Assembly: GCA_024345305.1 (NCBI GenBank)
Contig: BRON01000016.1
Location: 1,054,001-1,118,000 of the forward strand
DNA from: Mrakia gelida
Taxonomy: Eukaryota; Basidiomycota; Tremellomycetes; Cystofilobasidiales; Mrakiaceae
Length of the DNA: 64,000 nucleotides
Direction: 5' to 3'
Numbering within the stretch: position 1 is the stretch's first letter; the number at the start of each line of letters is the position of its first letter. Position numbers and translations under genes: made by a program. The notes below the pieces were generated by a model. The model had not been told where the DNA came from and ran no database searches. It was given only the letters and a program-made list of their open reading frames with translations. Shown here in pieces: positions 1 to 10,545 of the stretch.

Positions 1-75
1 TCACCCTCGTACCTCAGGTCATCTCCTCACTCTTCTTCCGTTCGGACTCCCAGCTCAAAACTCGTCCGACTCTCG

Positions 76-1996
76 ATGGCCGGGACGTTCTCCTCCTCCG
101 TTCTTCGAGCTCGCTTCCCCGTCCTTCCTGCCACGACCGAAGTCGACCATCTCATCGTAGGAGGAGGAGCAATCGGCCTCGCTATAGCAGAGAGGCTTGT
201 CAAGAGGTTCCCGAACCGATCAACGTATCTGGTAGAGAAGCACGACGCCGTAGGGCAGGAAACGAGGTGAGGTCGATCCAAACGAAGGCGAGGAGGAAAC
301 GTCGAGCTCACCTTTCGCTTCCCTTCGTCGCTCCCTGCCTCTTGCACCTGCGCAGCTCGAGAAACTCAGAAGTGATACATGCTGGAATATGTAGGTCTTA
401 CGCTTGAAGTTGAACTTGCTCGATTGGGGTTCGTGACGAGGAAGAAGGAGAGGCCGAAGGAATGAAGTCGAGCTCACCCTTCCCTCCCTCGCACTCTTCT
501 TTCCTTCCCAAGACTACCCTCCCGACTCCCTGAAGACTCGATTCTGCACCAGAGGTCGAAAACTACTCTATGAACGGTGTGAGAGGATGTCGATACCCTT
601 CAGGAAGACCGGCAAGGTGGGCTCTCGCCTTTGGACGACTGCTCTCCCGATTCAGCCCTCCCTCGTCTCTGCCGCGACTCACTCTCACCTCTCTCCTTTC
701 TTCGCCCTCTCAGCTCGTCCTCGCAACACAGGATAAACAGCAAATCCTCTACGTCGGTCGTCTCTTCATGCACACCCAGCACCCTCTCGTCAACGTCCCT
801 TCGTGGCTGTTAACAGGTCAAGAAGCGAGGGAGATGGAGCCTTTACTTTCCGAGGACATTTCCACCGCCGTCTACTCTCCTGAAACCGGAATCGTCGACT
901 CTCACGCTCTCATGAGCTCCCTCGAGAAGGAGATCGGAGAGAGCGAAGCAGGAGAGATCGTCCTCGGAACTCGCGTCGTTCGAATCGACCAACAACCCTC
1001 CTCCTCCCCTTCCTCACCAGGAGGATGGCTCGTTCAAACTCTCACCTCCGGCCAAGACCAACCCGACTGCATCCTCGCCAGATCCCTCGTCCTAACCGCA
1101 GGTCTCACCTCTGCTCCTCTCCTCAACCCACTCCTCCCTCCCCTCGACTCCAACATCATCTCGCCAACGTACGCCAAAGGAACCTACTTCTCGTACAAGG
1201 GACCTGGGGTGGCTGGGATCCAGAAATTGCTTTATCCGTGTCCGGAGGAGGGGATGGTGGGGCTGGGAACGCACATGACGATGGATCTGGAAGGGAAGGT
1301 GAAGTTTGGGCCGGACGTGGAATGGATTGGATCGAAGGAAGAGGCGGAGAGGGATCCGGAGTTTTGGGTGAAGCATTTGGGCCCGAGCGAGGGGAGGCTG
1401 GAGGAGATGGCTGAGGCAGTGAGGCAATATGTGAGTCGAGGGAGTGGAAGACCGTGAACGAAGGACGTGGAACGAAACCTGACGCGTCGTTCGAATTCGT
1501 TTCGTTGCTACAGCTCCCCGACGTGCAAGCTTCTGGATTCACTCCTGATTACGCTGGGATACGGTTAGTAGTTTCTCGAGCTCCTCGAAGTCCGAAGTCT
1601 TCGTCTCGCTCGCTAACCCCCCCTTTTCTCCCGTTCCAGCCCAAACATTTGTGAGCTTTCGAAGTCGCGTCTCGCTTTGAGTCGCCTCTCGTCCTCGCCT
1701 GACCTCTTCCCTCCCCTCTCTCTCGTCTTTCTAACCACACAGCCCCTCCCGGAGCTCCCAACCCCGATTTCAAGATCATCCACTCCCACCCTTCCCTTCC
1801 CAACCTCGTCGCTCTTGTCGGGATGGGCTCGCCAGGACTGACTTCGGCTCTCGCGATTGGAGAAGGGATGGAGCGGTTCTTCTCGAAGGTGATCTGGAAG
1901 GAGGGGCAGGATGGGCTCGAAGGACCGGAGGAGGACGATCCGAGAGACGGGATGGAGTGGTGGGAGATCAGGAGACCTTGGTGGAAGGTGTGGTGA
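76..1996 (+). CDS. L-2-hydroxyglutarate dehydrogenase, mitochondrial (7 exons)
   Basis: FAD-dependent oxidoreductase of the DAO/L2HGDH family, which oxidises L-2-hydroxyglutarate to 2-oxoglutarate, usually at the inner mitochondrial membrane. The first exon carries the dinucleotide-binding glycines (IVGGGAIGLAIAERL), followed by the family signature NSEVIHAGIYYPPDSLK, which is assembled across two introns. Phases agree for exons 76-266, 356-390, 513-616, 714-1430, 1514-1563, 1640-1650 and 1743-1996, giving 453 residues. That is close to the usual length of about 450. The sixth exon is only 11 bases long. The N-terminal 20 or so residues are rich in Ser, Arg and Ala and lack acidic residues, which fits a mitochondrial presequence. 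The C-terminus (residues ~370-453) holds the conserved GAPNPDFKIIHSH-type stretch and ends in WWEIRRPWWKVW. Identification is firm. The mitochondrial location is inferred. Confidence 0.92.
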
Positions 1997-2625
1997 AGAG
2001 GACGAGAGGAGGGAAGCGGATATAGATCTCATGTTGGTTCTTCGTACCCGCTTCGTTCTTGTTCCCCATATTTCCTCAAAGCTTCACAATCCCGTTGGTC
2101 TGAAGAGGAACTGGTGTGTCTGGAGATGGGAGACGGGAGACGAAGGAAGCGACGCGAGGGAGAGAGTTGAGCTCGTGCGTTTTGGAGGTTGACGCGTTGA
2201 GCTCGAAGCTCGCCGCTCTCGCGGTTGAGCAACGTCGTTTCTTCTGAGGAAGAGTCCGATGGATGAGGAGAGTGGTCGAGGAGAAGAAGAGTTTCGGAGT
2301 GAAGGTGGGAAGAGAGAGAGGGTCGAAGTTGGTGGGAAGGAGAGGTCGAGCTCGCGAGTTCGAGGTCGAGGTGCTTTGTCTCCGTTCGTGCAGGCGGCCG
2401 AGGCAGATTTTCCCATCTGTGGAGGAAGCTCTCGGCTCAAGGTTTTGTGGTCTTCCCTGCATTCAAATCGTCTTTTCGACGTTGACCTTCCTTCGGGGTC
2501 AGATCCAACCTTGGAGGGAAGGACGAAGCTCAACTCCCAAAGCGCCTTCCAACGCTCACTCCCCTTCCTTCCTTCCCTCCCTCCCTTCCTCCCTTCCTTC
2601 TCGTTCTTCCCTTACCCTACGACAA
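1997..2625. other. Intergenic region with no supported gene
   Basis: Between the L2HGDH stop and the first ATG of the MYND-like locus. There are open frames on both strands, but they have no recognisable protein features and reflect the scarcity of stop codons in this GA/CT-rich DNA. A pyrimidine tract built from CCTTCCTTCCCTCCC units lies at about 2560-2600 and probably marks the promoter or 5' UTR of the next locus. Confidence 0.5.
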
Positions 2626-3894
2626 ATGGACGCCCTCATCACCAAGTCTGCTCGCACGTTTTGACTTTTGCCGGGGTTGAGTCCTCCCACGCCTCAACTT
2701 CCGACCTACAACGCTCTGGCGGAGGTCACCGAGCTGGTTCGTCCTTCTCATCTTTGCCTCACTTTTCTCAAGGCTGATCGCACTCGCTTGAGGATCTGCA
2801 GGCACATGGCTTGACAAACACCGAGAGAGAGGAGTTCCACGTGAGTCTCAACGGAGGAATCAAGCGACCAAGGAGGATTGCTGACCTTGGACTCCTCCTC
2901 GGCTTCCGTCTCTCGCTCAGGCTCGCTCGTCGGCCGAGTACCTCCCTTCGATCCTCAAGATCATCTCGGAGACCACCGTGCTACCAAACACCCTCAAGAA
3001 CGCTCTGAGGCTGGCTGACTTCATCGACTTGAAGCCCTCCTCAGCTTACGATCGTCGCTTCGTTCGCGAGCACGGCGCGACGACGCCCTCGCCTACTTCC
3101 TCGCTCTCCTCAAACTCGTCTATCACCTCCCCAGCAGCCTGTTCCAGGTCAGCAGTTCGCGAATTCTTTCTATTCCCGCGATCTGAGGCGAGACTCACCC
3201 TACCTCCCCTTTCTCTGCAATTCGTTGATGAAGGAAGCTGAAAAGGAGATCGCCAGCTACATCCTCCTCGCCCTGTCTCGAGCGTTTCGAGAGCAATTCG
3301 ACAACCTCCTCGCCGCCTATCCTGGAAGCTACTTCCCAGTCTCACCAAACTCCGGCGAACAGCAACTGGCCCTTCGTCGTTTGGCCCGTTTCATCGACAC
3401 CGACTCGACGTTCGAACTGAGAGAGGGGGAGTAGAAACGATTGTTGACCCTCCTTCTCGAAGAGATCCCCCAGTTCCGATACATCAACCTAGGTCTGTTA
3501 AGGAAAAGAGGACCTCAAGGGACACCTCTTTTATGGGATTCTTGCGAGTGGCTTCGAGCCGAGGGGAACGGGACTTGCGTCGAGCTGAAGGACGACGACG
3601 AGTTGCAGGCGTGTAGTCGAGTGAGTCTCGCCCATCTTACTCGTCCAGTCCCCTCTCTACCCCGTGCACATGAAGCTTCGCTGACTGGTCTTCGTCCTAC
3701 AGTGCCTCACCGTTCGATACTGCTCGAAGAGTACGTCGTGTCGAGCTCACCTCTTTCTCTTTCTCCCATCTTCTCGTTCTCCGCTCCATCGCTGACACCG
3801 CCACTCGTTTCTCTCGTCTCTAGAACATCAAAAGCTCCACTGGAAACAGCACAAACACGAGTGCTTCAAGTCGAGCTGGTGAAGCGGCGTTCGA
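2626..3894 (+). pseudogene. MYND-type zinc-finger protein gene, apparently disrupted
   Basis: The 3' end encodes a MYND finger: ACSRCLTVRYCSK, then after an intron HQKLHWKQHKHECFK. MYND fingers bind zinc and dock proline-rich partners. Upstream peptides read like one helical protein but do not form a single frame. From ATG 2626 the frame hits TGA at 2662-2664 and continues sensibly beyond it. Around 3071-3080 the reading moves to the frame encoding DDALAYFLALLKLVYHLPS. Around 3145 it moves again, to the frame encoding NSLMKEAEKEIASYILLALS. That frame is stopped by TAG at 3432-3434, yet the same frame continues into KRLLTLLLEEIPQFRYINL. Canonical introns at about 2741-2803 and 2864-2920 do not repair these breaks. 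The Cys expected after YCSK is His. I infer a decaying gene. Unusual splicing or assembly errors remain possible. Confidence 0.6.
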
Positions 3895-4344
3895 TTCGAA
3901 CGGGAGTCAGTCGCGTCGATTCGATCGTGAGTCGCGTCTCACCGTCTCACTCGCCCATCCTTCCCTCGAACATCTCTGACTCGATTACGCCTCCGTTCGC
4001 CTCATCACAGGTGGCTGTTAAGACTTCGAACGACCGACGCTTGAACGAGGATCGGACGATGCGTCGAGACAAGGTCAGCCTTCTCCTTTCTCGACTCTTC
4101 GCTTCCTTCGACCCTCGCTGACCTCCTATCCCCCTCTCCCTCGCTCTCCAGCTCAACACATTACCTCGTTGACTATGCGTATGCAGCGTCTCCTTGTCCC
4201 TGCTCTTCTCCCTCCTCGAAAGCTCTCTTTCTCCCTTCGCAAATCCTGAACGAAACGAGATCACGTCCTCGTCAAGCTTCTTCCCTTCTTTCGCCTCCGT
4301 GAAATCGAAGCAAGCACATGAATCCAAGTCCAATCCTCAGATAT
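3895..4344. other. Intergenic region between convergent genes
   Basis: Lies between the last MYND-like frame (+) and the stop of the neighbouring MYND gene (-). Two intron-like segments are visible: GTGAGTCGCG at about 3927 to TCACAG at about 4010, and GTCAGC at about 4075 to CTCCAG at about 4152. The upstream locus may therefore once have extended further, or may have a spliced 3' UTR. No other gene is recognised. Confidence 0.4.
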
Positions 4345-6380
4345 TCATCCCGATCCTTCCTTGAGCGCCTTGATAATCCTCTCTCGCCACTCTCGATCCG
4401 GCCTGTACCCTTTCGCGATGTCCTCCTTGAGCGTCTCGACGTCGAGCCACACGATTGGAACGTAGAGGCTCGGATGATTTCTAAAACCACACGAAGATAG
4501 CCAAGAAATGTCAGATGTGAACGAGGTCGAGAAAGACTGAGGAGGGGCGGCTGTGAGGGGACGGACGGGAGGATGCAAAGGTACGAGGTCAGGAAATATC
4601 GATTCCCTGCTCTCGACCCGAATCGGTTTCGCAGGCCCATCAGGTTCTCCATCTCGCGCTTCCATTCCATGGGCTCAAAAGTGAAGGCATGAGGCGTGGC
4701 TCCGAGCTGAGAGTCGTTGGAGGGAGGTCGAAGTCGCGTCGTTGGAATCAGCCTCGAGTCGGAACCGAAAACGAAAGGTGACCGTTCAGCTCACCTCCGA
4801 CATCGCGAAGCAGCCCACGAAGCGACTGAAGGAGAACCTTGAAGCGATCTCGGTCTCGAGGGGGTGGAACTCGAGGTTCAGAACACAGACGGTGTCGTCC
4901 TGAGAAAGGAGGGAGGAACAACGACGCCTAAGTCAAAGTGACTCGAAAGCGGGAGCAGCAAACAGAAATTGAACTTACGATCTTGTCTCTGTTTCCGATG
5001 TCAAAGAGATCGAGACCTTGGACGAGGATCTCGTGGAACAAGTGCCTCCTCTCGAAGAACCACGACTTGACCTCTGCGTGCGATGAGAAAGAAAACGCGT
5101 CGAGTCAGCGCACGTCGACTGGGTCGCGAGAGCGACTCAGAGGAACCCTCGAAGTCCGAGTCTATGACGAACGAGTCGAGCTCTGAACTGCTGAGAGGAA
5201 GGCGAACGACGTGAACGCAGCAGGGCGAAAGTTCTGTTCCCACATAAGCTCTGCTCGAACGAAAGCGAAAGAAAACGAAGCCGTGTCAGTCTGAGCGTTT
5301 ATCATGTGGGTGATGAAGTATGTGCAAGACAAAAGGCTAACGTTGCTATGAAGACGGTCAATCCGATGTGCTCTGGTTCGTCGAAGGTAGGGCTCGAGAG
5401 GCGACGCGCTTGATTCATTTTGATGTCCCTCCCGACTCGCTCGAGGCTAAGTTCCGTCCCTCCGACGATGATGGGGCCTTTGGCCATCTAGCAAGTTGAT
5501 TCGAGAGTGAAATAGACGGGTGAGTAACGAAGAGAGAGAGCTTCGGTGACGAGACGATGGGTTTCGACGCGTTGCACGCTTACCTCGTCGACCTGAGCCG
5601 TGAAGTTTGCTACAAACGAGAACCGACCTTCGATGTTCGACTTCCCAGCATGGTGCCTGAGGAAGTAGATCGCGACGGTATCTTTCTGACACACGAAGAG
5701 ACGAACGAACGTAAGAGAGTCGGCGAGCAGGTCAGCGACCACGTCGAGCCCTTGACGTTTCCCCCCCAAGGAGCGTCAGGACGCACGAGTTGACCTCTCT
5801 TGGATTGATCATCGAGTCTCATCTGACTCTTGAAAGCCTCGGTGAACATTTTCTTTTTGAGGTTGATCCAAGCGAGGAGATCTGGCATCAGAAGCGCGGA
5901 AGAAGCGAAGACGAGCGAGACGACGTGAGCTCGCTGGCTTTCCTTCCTCTGACCATCTCACTTCCAGCTCTGTCTCGCTCATCACGCAAGCCAGCTTGGC
6001 CCCAATATATAGTAGACTCACCATCAGCATCAGGAGCCTCTCCTCCCGCAGCGAGAAACTTCTTGCACGTCTTCCTGTGGTTCGGTCGATCTGCTCGTTG
6101 ACAGGTCTGCAAGCGAAGAAACGACGTGAGCGCTGCTACTACTAGTTCGGCATCGAGTTGGTAGAATTTTGGAGGTACCTCGTTGCAGTAGAACATGGCG
6201 TGACAAGCACATCTGGAAGAAGAAGAAGGGAGGGAGGAGCGAGCTCGGTGAGCTTCGACCTTCCTTCATCTCCTCCCTCCTCCTCGCCTCCCCTCGAAAC
6301 GAAACGAACAGAGCTCACTTCTTCTTAGCCTCCATCGATCCACAAGCTCCACATCCGCTCAACAGGATAGGGATAGTCAT
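4345..6380 (-). CDS. MYND-type zinc-finger protein (11 exons)
   Basis: A complete MYND finger occupies the first ~55 residues, assembled over three exons: CGACGSMEAKKK, CACHAMFYCNE and TCQRADRPNHRKTCKKF. These supply the C-x2-C, C-x-C, Y-C-x3-C, H and C zinc ligands. Exons on the minus strand, with all phases agreeing, are 6380-6319, 6212-6179, 6106-6022, 5881-5795, 5681-5584, 5487-5342, 5250-5211, 5071-4979, 4899-4795, 4706-4618 and 4480-4345, giving 324 residues. The rest contains mixed hydrophobic and aromatic segments (IVGGTELSLERVGRDIKM, VKSWFFERRHLFHEILV, LYVPIVWLDVETLKEDIA). I recognise no SET domain or other catalytic domain there. MYND proteins act mostly as protein-interaction adaptors, so a regulatory role is plausible but unproven. 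It faces the broken MYND locus upstream tail to tail. Confidence 0.82.
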
Positions 6381-6813
6381 GCTCGAAAACGCAAACGAAG
6401 CGAAGGAAAGAAGGACGGAGGGGTGATGATGGTCGTTTGAAGCCAAACGAGGAGTGTCTCTGCTTTCGTTTTTGGCTCGTCTTTCCGCTCGCAGAAGAAA
6501 ACGAAAGGTGACGAAAAATGGGGTTCATACGAGGCGTGGCAGAGTGAGGCGTTAACTATGTGTGTGCGTGCGAGAAAAAGAAAGAAAGAACAATTGAGCG
6601 TGGGGTGGGTTGGAGTGAGAAGGTATGCTATGCGAGGGAGGGAGGGAGAACGAGATGCGCGTGCTTTGAGCGAAAAGGGTGTGGATGGGTACGTTAAACG
6701 AGAATGCGAGAGAAAAGAAGAGAAGACTGATGCTAGTATGCAAGGGAGGGAGGGAGGGAGGGGAGGGGAAGCGGAACGAAACACGAAGCAAGGTCGAGAT
6801 CGAGGTCGAGGTT
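6381..6813. other. Intergenic region between two minus-strand genes
   Basis: Holds the promoter of the MYND gene and the 3' end of the OTU gene. A GGGAGGGAGGGAGG run at about 6745-6765 is the only notable sequence. Open frames crossing it have no protein-like features. Confidence 0.5.
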
Positions 6814-9260
6814 TTAGATGAAGAGTTCCCTAAACCCTCCTTCGACTCCTCTCCCTCCTCCAACAACCATCGGAGCAGCGCTGTCCTCAGCCGCTCCCAT
6901 TCGGCTCCTCGTCACTCTCCCGTCCTTGGCTCCAGCGGCGGTTCCAGTGAGTTTGGCAGCCGAGACTCGTCGTTTCCTCGCCGCTCGCTTCTCCTTCCCT
7001 GCGACGACGACCGTTGGAGATCCAGGGGGAGGGCGTTTGAACCTGAGCTTGGTAGTTTGAGGATTGAGAGGAACAGGTGGTGGTGGTGGAGGAGGAGGTG
7101 GGGGTGCTGGTGAAGAGTGAGCCGAGGAAGGGGAGGAGTCTTGCGACGAGAACGACGAGGTGGGAGTTAGGGAACCAAGTGATTTGGGTGGTTTGAGCGT
7201 CTTCGCCGTCGACATCGAAGCACTGAGTATCTCCGCAGGATCCCCATCCTCTTCCCCACCTCCACTGCCCTCCCCTCTCCCTCCTCCTCCACCCCCAGAA
7301 CTGCTCGACACCGGCGACGCGCTCCTCCAATCGCCTTCCCTCCTCTTGAGGAAATCGAGTCGCTTGACCGGCGAGACTCCCTCTACGAACTCCTCCTGAC
7401 GTTCGAGAAGGACTTCGGCGACGCCTTCCCAGGAGACTGCGTCGATTCCGCCGAGAGAGGAGATGGTTGAGCGGATGGTTTCGAGGGAGAAGGAGTTGGG
7501 AGGGAGGGAGTTGAGGATGAGGGTTTCGAACGGGGATGGGTCGGTGGATGATAGTGGCGGTGGTGGTGTTGGCGAGGGAGAGGAGGGTCTGGATGCTGAG
7601 GCTCGGGGAATCTGAAGAGCAAAAGAAAGAAGCCACGTCGTCAGTCGAAAGGTCGAGTGAGAAATCAAACGCGAAACGCGATACGTGAGAACCAAACTGA
7701 CCTCTCGAACTTTGGGAGGACCTGTATGTGGTCCGTTGATGTTCCTGACGCTACTCCAGTGCTCCCAGTTGTGATAGGCGAGGTAGCAGGTCGATCCTTC
7801 GTCCGGGTCGTCCTTGTTCGATCCAGCGGCTGAGTCCTCGTCGTCCTCGGGAGTGGCAGGTCCCTTTCCTTTGCGACGAGCTGAAGAGGTAGAGGTGGAA
7901 GCTGCTCGAGACTCATCCTCGCAGGAGACGACGTAGACGAGCTGAAGGTCGAGGAGAGGAAAGGAGAAGGTGGAGATGTCAGCGAACGGTCGAACCTCCT
8001 CGCTCGACTTTGTCCATCTCCTCCCTCGAAAAAGGGACTCACACCGGGCTGAACGACCTTGATCCATCTCTTCTTGAGATGGGCGAACGCTGTCAACTCT
8101 AGATGTCCTCCGTAGGTACCTGATCCACCATCCAAAAAGCATCAGCTCCGTCCTCTCGAATCTCGAGCAAAGGAGATGGGGAAGGCAGAAAAAGAAACGG
8201 AAACGAAGCTCACCATTCTCCCTCATCACTCGGACGTGATCCGCGAAAGGTCTATCGTCGTCCACAAAGAACTCGTATCGATCAGGGTTGGCGAGGAGAT
8301 GGTCACAGATCTGCTCGAAGGAGAAGAAAAAAAGAGGAGGCTCGTTAGCTCGTGAAAAGCGGAAGGCGCGCGAAAGGACCGAGGGGAGGGAGGAGATGGG
8401 GAAGGGAAGGAGGGAAAGGAGCGGGCGTACCTCTCGTCTGAGAGCCCAGTGCTCTTTGGGAGTTCCGTAGAGTTGATCGGAGAGAGCTCTGGGAGGTTGG
8501 GAAGAGGTTCAAGTCAGTATATATGCAGCAGAGGGACTGGGAAGATCACTTTGACACGACCTAGACACTCCTCCCACTGCGCTGCCAGGTCCCTCGCTCC
8601 CTCCTTCCCCTGCCACCTCCGTCTCCTTTGCTCGCCTCCCTAGCACCTCAAACACATTTTCAAACTCTTCTGAGTAACTGAGAAGAGCCTCATGGAGCTC
8701 CTCTTCACCCGTGCGAATTGAAGTGCGAGAAATATTCGCTTCCTCGACGGCTTCCATCGAGGACGAAGCTCTCCTCGTCGGACGTTCCCCTCCCTTCCTG
8801 ACCGAGAATCGATTCGCTCGTTTGAACTGACCTGAACAGACAGTTCCCGTCTCCTATAGTATTGTGTGCGTAAAGTCCCATCATCTTGAGCTGTAGGAGG
8901 AGAGAAGAGACAAGGATTGATTAGGAAAAAGAAAACTCAGCAGAGAAGTTGAATGACGCCTCGATCGTTCCGTAAAACCCTCCTCCTCTGCCTCCCTCCC
9001 TCCTCTTCCTGAAGGTGTAGGAGCAACGAGAGCTCAACGACTCACCTGTGAAGCGAGTTCCCTCTCTGACCTAGCAGGATCCGAAGGAGTAAGAAGAGTA
9101 GCTCCATGGGATCGTGTCTTCTGTCGACCTGCAACCATCAAGGGGAAGGAGAAGCGAGGTGAGTTCGAGGTGGAAGGAGGGAGAGGGAGGGTGCCAGCAG
9201 AGGGAAATACGAACCATTGGGCACGGATCGCTTCTTGGGGTGCCGCTCAGTTTTGCCCAT
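6814..9260 (-). CDS. OTU-domain deubiquitinase, OTUD3-like
   Basis: Cysteine protease of the OTU family, which removes ubiquitin from proteins. The start MGKTERHPKKRSV is followed, over several introns, by NTIGDGNCLFRALSDQLYG, which contains the catalytic Asp and Cys. Next come DDDRPFADHVRVMRENGTYG and YHNWEHWSSVRNIN with the catalytic His. This domain order and the DDDxPFxxHV motif are those of human OTUD3. Start exon 9260-9215 splices through an intron with a GTTCGT donor to an exon encoding GRQKTRSHGATLL. The C-terminal third (about 7620-6814) is a disordered Ser/Pro/Gly-rich tail with runs of proline and glycine. It includes a short region, FETLILNSLPPNSFSLETIR, of the kind that could bind ubiquitin. 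The family is firm. The substrate is unknown. Confidence 0.9.
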
Positions 9261-10545
9261 GATCGTGACCTCCAACGAGAGAAGAAGAGTCCGAAGAAGA
9301 AGGGGGAGGGGGAGGGAAGCTGAGGAGGGAGAAAGAAAGAAGGGAGGAGGAAGGGAGGAAGAGAAGGTTGAGGTTGTCGCTTGGGCGAGGAGGCAGCAGC
9401 GCGAGAGAGGGGGTCCACAGAAAGAAGGAGGGCAGGGTTGGATTATTTTCCTCGCTCGCCTGAAAATCTTCTCGATTCGACCGTCTTGAGATGTCCCGGG
9501 ATCAGGGTTCGCGAGAAAATCTGGTTCGCGGCTGCTTCGAGGGAGCTGGGTTCGGCCGGCTGATACCAGGGGGGACGACGAGACTGATTTTGCTCGTGTT
9601 GGACGCGTTTTTCGCTCGGAGATCTTCTCAATTTCTGTGTCGCGGGCACCTGACATTCGTTTCATCTTCGGAAACCATCAGGAAGAGGTTTGACGCGTCT
9701 GAAACGTTCAACGACGGCTCGAGAGTCGTTCGACGCGTCGCGCGCTCGTCCTCGACGCCTCTCTCGCTCGCCTTCCGAGCTCGAAGACCAGAACCCTTCC
9801 TTCGACGAACCCCGTTCCCTCATCACATCCTCGCAACCCCAAATCACACGTGAAAACTCAGTTCCTCCTTCCTCAGACGCGTCGCTCGTCCCACTTTCCC
9901 TCGACCTCCCCTCCTCCCCTTTTTTCCTCTCGCTCGAAGACAGGTCGCGCGACCTCGAGACGATACGAGCCTTCACGCAGCGGCTTTTCCTCGGCTCGTA
10001 CCCCTGAAGGTGAGTTCCTCCCTCAGTTGCCATCTCGTTATCGCAGCAGCCCGACCCCTTCGAGCGAGCTCAGACTTCTTCTCTATTTCGGATCTCCATC
10101 TTCCTTTTGTTGTCTCTCTTCAAGCCACGTCCTCCTTTCCCTCCCTCGCCATACTCCCCCTTCTGCCCACATACCCTACAGGATCGCAAGACCCTCTTTC
10201 TTCCACTCGTTTCAAAACAAAAAAGAAAGGATCTGCGGGACAGCAAGGGGGGAAAACCGAGGCCCTCCTCTCCCCCTCCGCGTCGAGGGAAGCTGCGAAA
10301 GGACAGAGGGTAAGTTTGGATCGCCTCCTCCTCTTTCTATTTTGCTAGCTGGCTTGTTCGGTTCTCTCCCAACCACCACAAGAAGAAGATCTGGAATCTC
10401 TCTCTCTTTCGCAAGCAGCAGAAACTTACGACACTCCTTCGCCTCCTCTCCTCTCCTCCCTCCTCGTCCCTCGGTCCAGAACTCGCTCGTCCGACCACAC
10501 CTCCTTCCCTCGGACTGAAGAGCCACACGACCCCCTTCCCTCTCG
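9261..10545. other. Long divergent promoter region
   Basis: About 1.3 kb separates the starts of the OTU gene (-) and the Stealth gene (+), one of the longest gaps in the window. Three GACGCGTC palindromes lie at about 9692, 9731 and 9876. Splice-like signals at about 10012 (GTGAGTTCCT) and 10310 (GGTAAGTTTG) suggest a spliced 5' UTR for the plus-strand gene. A 105-codon open frame at 9690-10007 looks partly protein-like (ELEDQNPSFDEPRSL), but nothing supports it as a gene. Confidence 0.45.

Noticed and set aside
2263..2664. Long plus-strand open frame as the N-terminus of the MYND-like locus
   Set aside because: The 120 residues before the Met at 2626 are Arg/Glu- and then Ser/Pro/Leu-rich, with the character of translated promoter DNA, so the frame is open by chance.
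3835..4170. Alternative frame NIKSSTGNSTNTSASS over the MYND exon as the real C-terminus
   Set aside because: The other frame gives HQKLHWKQHKHEC, which fits the MYND spacing exactly. The Ser/Thr/Asn reading is a shadow.
9690..10007. 105-codon open frame in the OTU/Stealth promoter region
   Set aside because: Partly protein-like composition, but no family match, no supporting splice signals at its start and a position in a divergent promoter. It could be an upstream frame at most.
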